Positions 21,850-31,235 of a DNA stretch of 64,000 bases are shown here, piece by piece. Positions within the stretch are counted from its first letter, which is position 1, and every line of letters starts with the position of its first letter. This DNA is from Marchantia polymorpha subsp. ruderalis (lineage: Eukaryota; Streptophyta; Marchantiopsida; Marchantiales; Marchantiaceae): the NCBI GenBank assembly GCA_037833965.1, contig AP031357.1, positions 1,694,001 to 1,758,000 on the forward strand, read 5' to 3'. The notes under the pieces were generated by a model. That model did no database searches. It had not been told where the DNA came from and saw only the letters and a list, made by a program, of their open reading frames with translations. The translations under genes and the position numbers were made by a program.

Positions 21850-23976
21850 GCATATGAGGAGAAGGGGGGAACTCTCAATCACCTCTCCCCTTTCTTGATA
21901 AACTTTTATCGACAGAGGAACTGTTTGACCACGGCGGAGCTTGCTCATTTTCCGCCATTGTCCGTCGACCATCTCGGGAAGTATGTGCGGGATAACGAAG
22001 TCGACACCGACGTAGAGGATTCACCAACTTCTACTCCACCGACTCAGCAGGACGAGGGAAGAAGCACACCCGCAGCAAGAGTGCCGCGGAAACGAAAATG
22101 GAGAGAGGAACCAGAGGAGGAGCAACATCGAGAACCCACTGCTCCCATACGGCAGCGACCATTGCACGAAGTGTGCAGCCAGCCAAAGCAGAAGGCGCGC
22201 AGGCTTGTGTTACTAGCCAGCAGCGCGGACACGGCGACGATCGCCACGGAGAAGGGAAGTGCGTCCCCGGAGAAGGACGGGAGTGCGCGGACGTCCGCAG
22301 GAGCGGTGGACCACGCAACGCCTCCGGCGGACGAGAGACGGCCTTCGGGTCGGGAGTTACTACGTGCGGTGCAAACGAGTGTGCCGCCTACGCACAGGCA
22401 ACTCCCAGCGGATAGGCGACCTCTTGCAGGCGTGGACCTCTGCCTACTCGTAGGCAGAGAAAGTTCGCCTACGCACAGGCGGCCGCCTACGAGTAGGCAG
22501 GATTCACCCCCAGTACAACGTAGGAAGGGGAAGGAGCCGGCGGAAGATCCGCCTTCGGGCCAAGGTACATCGGGCGGGCGGCCTTCGGCTCTATCGCCCT
22601 CGTCGATAGACGCCTTCGGCACTACGCCTGAGGCGGATAAGGCGCCGGGAATTGCGCCTACGCGTAGGCCAGACGCATCCCTCGCGCAGGACCGATCAAG
22701 GAAGCAGGACCTAACGGAGGAGCGGATTGTCTGTCCGCGGGACGAAATTCGAGTGCGCGATGCACAATCGCACCCCGCGCAGACACATTTTGCGCGATCA
22801 CCTTCGGCGGCGGACGTCGGCGGCGAAGGGGGGACGATCGACGCACGACAGTCGGATGATGGGGATGTGGCACGGCCGCATTCATCCACCGCCTTGGACA
22901 TTTTAGCGGGGAGCAGCGAAGCTGCAGAAGTGCCATCGGCGGCAGAACCCGCAGACCACTCGCAGCCCCACTTAGGCCAGTCGCCAACGCAATCAATGGC
23001 GACCGAAATCCTTCCTTCGGATGATGACAAAGGAGGATCTACGGAAGCAGTGTCGGGATCGGGAGACAACGAGGAGGAGGAGGAAGAAATCGTTGGTGCG
23101 CCGGCGGCGGCGCTCTGTGAGCAGGTGGTCCCTCTTCTAAGGTACTTAGATCGCAAAATTGATAAATACGCGGATCCTCGCCAGCCTAGATCCTACGTCG
23201 AGTTTGTGCGCATGCAAACTCGCACTGAAGTCCACACCCGCAAGCTATTAGCTTAGGTGGACCGGGAAATTAAGGAGTTGCGGGAGCAGTATGACTGCTT
23301 GTGGGGACAGTACAATCTCGTGCGGAAGTCGCACACCCACTGCGACAAGTTGAAGAAGGAGAGACTGGAAGAGCTCACCAAGGATCTGGTGCAGACCACA
23401 GAAGCATTGATTTCTGAGAAGACTTAGAATCAGGTTCTGTCAGAGGACCTCGTGCGACGGACGCGGTTGTTGGAAGAGTGTCAGCTCGCACGACATGCGG
23501 ATGAGGATTTAATCCGCAGGCTGCAGTCGGAGTGCGGAGAATTGAGAGCTCAGCGTGCGGAGGCCGAATCGCAGTTGGTGGTAATTGAAGACGATCGCAG
23601 GCGAGAGGCAGATCGCACGAGAGAAGAGATGGCGAGGCGAGTCGCCCAATGTCTCAAGGGCTACGCCCACTGGGAAGTGGCGGCGCAGGAGAAACTCACA
23701 CTGCGTGAGTTAGAGCTTCGTGCTGCTGGGTTGTTGGCGGGTGACAGTCGGAGTCGGCGGCGGGTAGCGAAGAGGTTGGATTCTTTTCTATCAAAGGCGC
23801 GGGATACCATGTCCACCTTTGAGACGGAGGTGTCCGCGGCGTTGCAGCGATTGGGACTGCGCAGTCGAGTGGAAGACTGGCAGGGTAGGGAGTTAGTGTG
23901 CGGCAGTCCGTCGCGCAGGAGGCGAAGCACATGTTCCGCGGAGTGTTGTGTAGCGTGGTTCCGTGCAGGCGTGTAG
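21850..23976 (+). pseudogene. U3 ORF fragment of old family I LTR, part 2
   Basis: Continues part 1 (16695-16973) from the HAYEEKGGTLNHLSPFLINFY block through the low-complexity region, acidic stretch and coiled coil, ending FRAGV. In-frame TAG codons near 23254 (in LLA-VDRE) and 23428 interrupt the coiled coil. No frameshift is evident. The middle contains palindromes at 22442-22455, 22467-22480 and 22485-22498, here coding for short P/T/R-rich peptides. Confidence 0.8.
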
Positions 23977-24012
23977 CGTAGTGCAGTGTAGTGCTAGTTA
24001 GGACTCAGAAGG

Positions 24013-24041
24013 TATAAAGTAGTTCAAGGCGTCTTGCCTTG
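24013..24041 (+). promoter_or_regulatory. LTR TATA box and promoter-proximal hairpin
   Basis: TATAAAG at 24013-24019, then CAAGGC-GTCTT-GCCTTG (24025-24041) with perfect stem and one loop substitution relative to other copies. Confidence 0.75.
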
Positions 24042-25008
24042 GGATCTTTCCCAACATCAGAAGTGCAGATCAGGAACTCATTTTCTCTGCGTGTTTGTGT
24101 CCTTAGTTCTGTCACCACGCACGAGGAGCTACACCTTAGCGGTCCCCATTGTGTAGCTGAAGGCCTTCGGCCGAATGTTCAGAGCTGGTACATTGGTTAG
24201 AGACTTGAGTAGTTAGAATCTACGCCCGCGGGCGATGTCCGATGCTTAGAGCCAATGACGAGTTAGCTACTTGAATAGTTTCGCCCCTACACCTTCGAGT
24301 GATTGTTCCTGATTGTACTCCTTCGGGATTTTTCCCCTTAATGCCAAAGTGCAGTTTTGCTACTTCGTGTAAGCCTTGGTTGTAAATTCAGGTTACGCTG
24401 CACCAGGTGCCTTCAGGGTAACTCTTGTAGTATTTCTGGGAATGACAAGTGCCTAAGAATTCAAACTCTTCAATAGACTGTTATGGTGTGTTACTGCAAC
24501 GTTTCTCAGTGAGTCCTTCCGTGTGGACCTGTGTTCTCTACGCGTTTTGTGAGTTGAGAGTGTTGTTCACCGCGTATGAGTGGCTTCGATCCGAAGTAGG
24601 AAGCCAAAACCGGGTTCCCTACACTAGTAGACAACTAGTGGAAAGGTTGTAAAAGCCGGAGTTGGGAGTCACTACCCGCAGCTTCGCTGAGTGTGCTCGC
24701 AAGAGGCTTCCCCCCTGAAATCTTGAGTAGAGGTCCTAACGGATCTCTGGGTTGTGTTTCTGTAGTTTCAGGTGTGTGTGTGTGTGTGTTACGCTGCACT
24801 GTGCGACCTTCGAGTGCGCTCCGAGTGGACACTTGCAGTATTTCTGGGAGTGACAGTCGCCTGAGAATTCAAACTCCTCAATAGTCTGTTAAACGTGACA
24901 CTTTGTACCCTGTGTGTTCCTCTGTCCCTGTGGGTTCGACCTTTCTACCACTATATTGCAGTTTTAGCCTTTAGTGGGTTATTACATAAGAAGCCGACAA
25001 CTTCTTTT

Positions 25009-25026
25009 TGGCGCCGCTGCCGGGGA
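25009..25026 (+). promoter_or_regulatory. Primer-binding site (tRNA-Asp type)
   Basis: TGGCGCCGCTGCCGGGGA is complementary, with one mismatch, to the 3' end of plant tRNA-Asp as I recall it. It begins 22 bases after the LTR end at 24986. The gap contains AAGAAG-CCGACAA-CTTCTT, a potential hairpin. Confidence 0.75.
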
Positions 25027-25069
25027 CAGTGCGTCAACACCGGGGTATACGAGCAGCAATGCTCGGTGA

Positions 25070-25204
25070 ATGTCGACGGGAGCAAGTGGGAGCAACCTAA
25101 GTGCGAGAGCTGCAACCCGCAAGTTCCGTCGAGATTTAGAGAAAGCCGTGGAAGAGACACGGCGTCAAAATAAGAAAACACCAAAAAGAGTACCTAAGCC
25201 TAGT
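25070..25204 (+). pseudogene. Start of gag, old family I element (part 1)
   Basis: ATG 25070 aligns with the gag start of the intact element (35219). The frame encodes STGASGSNLSARA-like and basic KKTPKRVPKPS sequence, and is cut at 25204 by the family I solo LTR. Removing the solo LTR and one CTAGT copy restores the frame into 60123 (PSPADILGE against PSSADILGE in the intact gag), confirming that it was one gene. A 42-nt upstream ORF at 25059-25100 overlaps the start. Confidence 0.85.
25200..25204 (+). repeat. TSD CTAGT, left copy
   Basis: CTAGT here and at 60118-60122 flank the family I solo LTR. Confidence 0.9.
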
Positions 25205-26157
25205 TGTAATAACCCACTTAAGGCTAAAACTGCAATATAGTGGTAGAAAGGTCAAACCCACAGGGAAAGAGGAACACACAGGGTACAAAGTGTCACGTTT
25301 AACAGACTATTGAGGAGTTTGAATTCTCAGGCGACTGTCACTCCCAGAAATACTGCAAGTGTCCACTCGGAGCGCACTCGAAGGTCGCACAGTGCAGCGT
25401 AAAACACACACACACACACACACACACACATGAAACTACAAAAACACAACCCAGAGATCCGTTAGGACCTCTACTCAAGATTTCAGGGGGGAAGTCTCGC
25501 AAGGGTACACTCAGCAAAGCTGCGGGCAGTGACTCCCAACTCCGGCTTTTACAACACTTCCACTAGCTTGCTGCTAGTGTAGGAAACCCGGTTTGGACTG
25601 CCTACTTCGGATCGAAGTCACTCCTACGCGGTGAACAACACTCTCAACTCACAAAACGCGCAGAGAACACAGGTCCGCACTGAAGGACTCACTGTGAAAC
25701 ATTCCAGTAACACAACAACAGTCTATTGAAGAGTTTGAATTCTCAGGCACTTGTCATTCCCAGAAATACTACAAGGGTTACCCTGAAGGCACCTGCTGCA
25801 GCGTAACCTGAATTTACAACCAAGGCTTACACGAAGTGACAAAACTTCACTTTGGCATTTAGGGGAAAAATCCCGGAGGAGTACAATCAGAAACAAACAC
25901 TCGAAGGTACAGGGGCGAAACTATTCAAGTATCTAACTAGTCACTGGCTCTTAGCATCGGCAGTCACCCCCAGGTGCAGATCCGAACTACTCAAGTCTCT
26001 AACCAATGTACTAGCTTTGAACATTCGGCAGAAGGCCTTCAGCTACAAAATGCGGAACGCTAAGTTGTAACTCCTCTTGCGTGGTGACAGAACTTAAGGA
26101 CACAAACACGCAGAGGAAATGGGTCCTGATCTGCACTTCTGAGTTTGGGAAAGAACC

Positions 26158-26186
26158 CAAGGCGAAACGCCTTGAACTATTTTATA
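26158..26186 (-). promoter_or_regulatory. LTR hairpin and TATA box (minus strand)
   Basis: CAAGGC-GAAAC-GCCTTG (26158-26174, top-strand reading) lies beside TATTTTATA (26178-26186), the inverted TATA box. The stem is perfect. Confidence 0.7.
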
Positions 26187-26222
26187 CCTTCTAAATCCTA
26201 ACTAGCACTACACTGCACTACG

Positions 26223-28321
26223 CTACACGCCTGCACGGAACCACGCTACACTACACTCCGCGCAACCAGTGCTACGTCTCCTGCGCGACGGATTGCCGCG
26301 CACTAACTCCCTACCCTGCCAGTCTTCCGCTCGACTGCGCAGTCCCAACCGCTGCAACGCCGCGGACACCTCCACCTCGAGGGTGGACATGGTATCCCGC
26401 GCCTTCGACAGAAAAGCGTCGAGCTTCTTCGCTACCTTCCGCCGACTGCTGCTGTCGCCTGCCACCAACCCTGCTACGCGAAGTTCAAACTCACGTAGTG
26501 TGAGTCTCTCCTGCGCCGCCACTTCCCAGTGGGCGTAGCCCTTGAGACAGTGGGCGACACGCCTCGCCTTCTCCACCTTCGTGCGATCTGCCTCTCGCCT
26601 GCGATCCTCTTCAATTGCCACTAACTGCGATTCTGCCTCCGCACGCTGCGCTCTCAATTCGCCACACTCTGACTGTAGCCTGCGGATTAAATCCTCATCC
26701 GCCTGCCGTGCGAGCTGACACTCCGCCAACAACCGCGTCTGTCGCACGAGCTCCTCTGACAGAATCTGATTCTGAGTTTTCTCAGACATCAAATCCTGCG
26801 TGGTCTGCAACACATCCCTGGTGAGCTCTTCCACTCTATTCTTCCGCATCCTGTCGAGGGCGTGCGATTTCCTCTCAAGGTTGTACTGCCCCCATAAACA
26901 GACATGCCTCTCCTTCAATTCCCTCAACTCCTGGTCCACCCTAGCTAGTAGCTTGCTGGTGTGGACTTTAGTGCGAGTCCGCCTGCGCACTAATTCGATG
27001 TAAGATCCCGGCTCAAGTGGATCGGCGTATTTATCAATTTTGCGATCCAAGTACTTCAGCAACGGAATCCCCTGCTCAGAGAGTTTGCCGCCGCCGGCGC
27101 TCCAACAATTTCCTCCTCCTCCTCCTCGGTATCCCCCGCTCCCGACATTTCTTCGGCGAAGCCTCCGTCGTCATCATCCGAGCTGAGGATTTCAGTCGCC
27201 ATTTATTGCGTCGGCGACTGACCCGAGTGGGGCTGCACGTCGTTGACGTGTGCTGCCTGCGAAGGCACCGCTGCAGCCTCGCTGCTCTTCGTCAAAATGT
27301 CTAAGGCGGTAGGCGAATGCGGCCGGGCTACAACCCCGTCGCCCGCTTCTCGGTCTTCTACCGTATCCTCTCTGCCGCCGACGTCCGCCGCCGAAGGCAA
27401 TCGAGCAGAGGGTAGCTGCGCGGGGTTTGATTGCGCATCGCGCACCGAAATTTCATCCCGCGGACAGTCACTCCGCTCCTCCTTCCGTTGCTGCTCCCTT
27501 GATCGGTCCGCGGGGGCTGTGCCTGGCCTGTGCGCAGGCGCAAATGCCGGCGCCTTGTCCGCCGCAGGCGCAGCGCCGCGGACGTCCATCGCCAAAGGCG
27601 ACATGGCCGGGGGCCGCTCGCCCGATGTCTCTTGGCCCTTAGGCCCTACCGCCGAAGGCGCATCTACCGGCGGATTACCCGCCGATGGTGCGGCCTCCGC
27701 ACGCTCCCTGCTCGCATCTCCTCGGCCCGAAGGCCCTGGCGCCGAAGGCGCAAATCGCGGCGCGTTGTGTGCCGGAGGGTCTAACCCCGAAGGCCGGTGT
27801 CTCGTAGGCGGATCTTCCGCCGGCTCCTTCCCCTTCCTACGTTGGAACGGGAGTGATTCCTGCCTGTGCACAGGCGGCACGTGTGGAGGCGACCTGTGCA
27901 CAGGCGAGCGCCTGTGCACAGGCGGACTGCTTCTTCCCACGCGTAGGCGTAGGTCCACGTCCGCTTGTGGTCGTCTGTCCGGCATAGTCGAGGCTCGCCC
28001 GTCCGTTGAGGCTCGATTGTCCGTCGAGGCTCGCCCGTCCGTCGAGGCTCGCCTGTGCGCAGGCGGAACACCTGTCCGCAACGCACGTGGTAACTCCGGA
28101 GGCCCTTGGCCCGTAGGCGGCCTCTCGTCCGTCGAGGGTGCAGCGCGGTCCGTTGCTCATGCGGACGTCCGCGCTCCCTCGTTCTTCTCCGGCGACGCAC
28201 TTCCTTTTTCTGTGGCAATCGTCGCCGTGTCTGCGCTGTTGGCTGGTAACACAAGCCTGCGCGCCTTCTGCTTCGGCCGGCTGTATGATTAGTACAACGG
28301 CCGCGGTCGAATGGGAGCAGA
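26223..28321 (-). pseudogene. U3 ORF of solo LTR, C-terminal part
   Basis: Continues leftward from the N-terminal part at 57854-58664. The coiled-coil end (26223-27062, 279 codons, ending FRAGV) is open. The low-complexity middle is broken by stops, for example TGA for GGA in the region near 28160 and TAA near 28290, and by a frame change near 27080 around the acidic/alanine stretch. The palindrome-rich PVHRR-type section (about 27870-27925) has fewer units than the intact copies. Confidence 0.8.
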
Positions 28322-28326
28322 GGGTT
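28322..28326 (-). repeat. TSD GGGTT, left copy
   Basis: GGGTT at 28322-28326 and 57849-57853 flank the complete minus-strand family I element. The duplicated bases fall in the LTR sequence GCAGAGGGTTCTTGATG, which is intact at 55536-55552. Confidence 0.9.
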
Positions 28327-28346
28327 TGTAATAACCCACTAAAGGC
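28327..28346 (-). other. Outer end of minus-strand element's 3' LTR
   Basis: TGTAATAACCCACT marks the inverted LTR terminus. The same terminus occurs at 25205 and 52445, and in plus orientation at 5888, 21844, 24986 and 35132. Confidence 0.88.
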
Positions 28347-29334
28347 TAAAACTGCAATATAGTGGTAGAAAGGTCGAACCCACAGGGACAGAGGAACACA
28401 CAGGGTACAAAGTGTCACGTTTTAACAGACTATTGAGGAGTTTGAATTCTCAGGCGACTGTCACTCCCAGAAATACTGCAAGTGTCCACTCGGAGCGCAC
28501 TCGGAGGTCGCACAGTGCAGCGTAACACACACACACACACACACCTGAAACTACAGAAACACAACCCAGAGATCCATTAGGACCTCTACTCAAGATTTCA
28601 GGGGGGGAGTCTCTCGAGAGTACACTCGGCAAAGCTGCGGGCAGTGACTTCCAACTCCGGCTTTTACAACACTTCCACTAGCTTGCTGCTAGTGTAGGAA
28701 ACCCGGTTTGGACTGCCTACTTCGGATCGAAGTCACTCCTACGCGGTGAACAACACTCTCAACTCACAAAACGCGCAGAGAACACAGGTCCGCACTGAAG
28801 GGCTCACTGAGAAACATTCCAGTAACACAACAACAGTCTATTGAAGAGTTTGAATTCTCAGGCACTTGTCATTCCCAGAAATACTACAGGGGTTACCCTC
28901 AAGGCACCTGCTGCAGCGTAACCTGAATTTACAACCAAGGCTTACACGAAGTAGCAAGACTTCACTTTGGCATTCAGGGGAAAAATCCCAAGGAGTACAA
29001 TCAGAAAGAAACACTCGAAGGTGTAGGGGCGAAACTGTTCAAGTATCTAACTAGTCACTGGCTCTGAGCATCGGCAGTCACCCGCAGGTGCAGTTCCGAA
29101 CTACTCAAGTCTCTAACCAATGTACTAGCTCTGAACATTCGGCCGCAGGCCTTCAGCTACAAAATGCGGAACGCTAAGTTGTAACTCCTCGTGCGTGGTG
29201 ACAGAACTCAAGGACACAAACACGCAAAGGAAATGGGTTCCTGATCTGCACTTCTGATGGGAAAGAACCCCAGGCAAAACGCGTGGAACTATTTTATACC
29301 TTCTAAGTCCTACCTAGCACTACACTGCACTACG

Positions 29335-29814
29335 CTACACGCCTGCACGGAACCACGCTACACTACACTCCGCGGAACCTGTACTACGTCTCCTGCGCGG
29401 CCGACTGCCGCGCACTAACTCCCTACCCTGCCACTCTTCCGCTCGACTGCGCAGTCCCAACCGCTGCAACGCCGCGGACACCTCCCCCTCGAGGGCGGAC
29501 ATGGTATCCTGTGCCTTCGACAGAAAGGCTTCGAGCTTCTTTGCTACCTTCCGCCGACTCCTACTGTCGCCTCACAACAACCCGGCTGCGCGCAATTCAA
29601 ACTCACGCAGTGTGAGTTTCTCCTGCGCCTTCACTTCCCAGTGGGCGTAGCCCTTGAGACAGTGGGCGACTCGCCTCGCCGTCTCCACCTTCGTGCGATC
29701 CGCCTCCTTCCTGCAATCCTCTTCAATCATCACTAATTGCGATTCGGCTTCAGCACGTTGCGCCCTCAATTCGCCACACTCTGACTGAAACCTGCGGATT
29801 AATTCTTCATCCGC
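29335..29814 (-). pseudogene. C-terminal U3 ORF fragment in split 3' LTR
   Basis: Corresponds to the coiled-coil end of the U3 ORF in the 3' LTR of the minus-strand element. A stop replaces the codon before GDSRSRR (near 29570). The frame is cut at 29814 by the plus-strand element. Only about 23 N-terminal codons remain on the other side (45081-45149). Confidence 0.75.
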
Positions 29815-30318
29815 TGTGATACCCCACTTTTGGCAATTTTGAGGAAATTAAAACATTTTTGAAAAACTGTACCCTGGCAGCATTGTAAATAGCCTTCGGT
29901 ACATCAAAACAGAGTGAATCCGGAAGATCGCGGGGATTCTCGAGGGATCTTGTAGAATCTGGGATTTGGGGTGCCGCAGTAAGGACAGGCACGACCCTCC
30001 CTGCGAGCTCCGCAGTTAGGATCTCTACGGCGCAAGGCGCAAAACCCGCCTTCGGAGGTTGCGTCCGCGGCTGTAGGGAAACCCCCGTAATTAGGTAAAC
30101 CCTCGGGCGCCTTGACCAAGTTGGATCCCGTTGGAAAGAGCTCGACGCGCTGATTCCAACGAGCCCAAGAACGCTTGGAACGGACGAGGACTTAGGGAGT
30201 TATCGCTACGGGAAGAAACGGAGGCGGTCGCCTACGGCGGAAGGAGTTCGCCACCGGCGCGAATTCCGCCTACGCGGAAGGGGGATTCAAGTTTTGTCCT
30301 ATGCACGGACGAAGGCGT

Positions 30319-30395
30319 TCGCCTGTGCACAGGCGAAGTAGGGTTAGGGAAGGCGCAAAGTCCGCCTACGCACAGGCGTATGCCTGTGCACAGGC
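30319..30395. repeat. Cluster of GCCT-N6-AGGC palindromes in non-coding U3
   Basis: TTCGCCTGTGCACAGGCGAA (30319-30338) is a perfect 20-bp palindrome. GCCTACGCACAGGC (30364-30377) and GCCTGTGCACAGGC (30382-30395) follow. Identical copies occur in the 3' LTR at +11,114. Confidence 0.88.
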
Positions 30396-31235
30396 ACTTC
30401 GGCGTCGGCGAGAAATCCGCCTTGGGCCCTAGAAATGCGCCTTGTGAGGTAGAAAGTGTACGGCGCCTTCCGCGCCAGCGCAGCGCCGCGTACGTCGGAA
30501 GAGCCGCCAGAGTAATCCAACAGGTACGGACCGTGCGGACGGCACGGGTGGATGCGCTCTTGGACGGACGGAGTTGCGGCGGCGGAAGCGCCAACGGAGA
30601 GACAAGGAACGGACAGACTGGACGGAGACGGCTGACCACGGTCAACGCCTCCCGCGCCAGCGCAGCGCCGCGGACGAAATTTGCCTGCGCACAGGCAGGA
30701 GTTGAATTTTTGTCCGACATGCGGACACACGCGTCAAGGCAGAAGGAGATTGGCCGAGGGGCGGTACGAACAAGTGTACCGCGCAAGGCGGAAAACTCGC
30801 CTTCGGCGCTACGCCCCCATGTCCACAGGGTGACACGCTCGCGGAGTTCAAATCCGCCAATTCGAGCGTGAGAGTTTAATCGACGACGGCGGAGCGTGAA
30901 GCCGCGCGTGAGAGCGAAGACCGTTCCAGCGTACAGCCGGCGCGGCCATCAAGTGAGACGTTCTTCACGACCAAGAGCCGACCATGACCTTCGACCGGGC
31001 GGCGGAGAGCGTCCCATTCTTGAATTCGCGATTCCAATCTCTTGTGCGCGCTGCGCGCATCCATCTGCTGGCTGCGGACCATTCTCGTCGTCGTCGCACA
31101 GGAGATTTCTTGTTGATTGAGGGAGAAGTGAGTGCGCGTGATTTGGAATTGAGAGCGATTAGAGTTTGCCGAGAGAGAAAGAAACGCGGACAGTGCGGAA
31201 GTAGAATGAGCGGGCGAGCGAACCCCAGGAACGCA

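Larger units (their letters stand above)
16695..24986 (+). mobile_element. 5' LTR of old family I element, truncated and split
   Basis: Family I LTR sequence on the plus strand occupies 16695-16973 and 21850-24986, ending GGGTTATTACA immediately before a leader and PBS. The first ~1.7 kb of the LTR is missing; unassigned DNA abuts it at 16694. The gap 16974-21849 is a family II solo LTR plus its TSD copy. This LTR belongs to the gag at 25070-25204 and 60123-60465 and is the oldest layer of the right-hand nest. Confidence 0.85.

Noticed and set aside
25205..28326. Treating 25205-28326 as a separate truncated LTR
   Set aside because: The GGGTT duplication and frame continuity show that it is one solo LTR with 57849-60117, split by a nested element.
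30131..30871. 246-codon plus-strand ORF in 5' U3, identical at 41245-41985
   Set aside because: Identity only reflects the two LTRs of one young element. In the minus-strand sister the frame is broken, the DNA is GC- and palindrome-rich, and no homologue exists in family II at this place.
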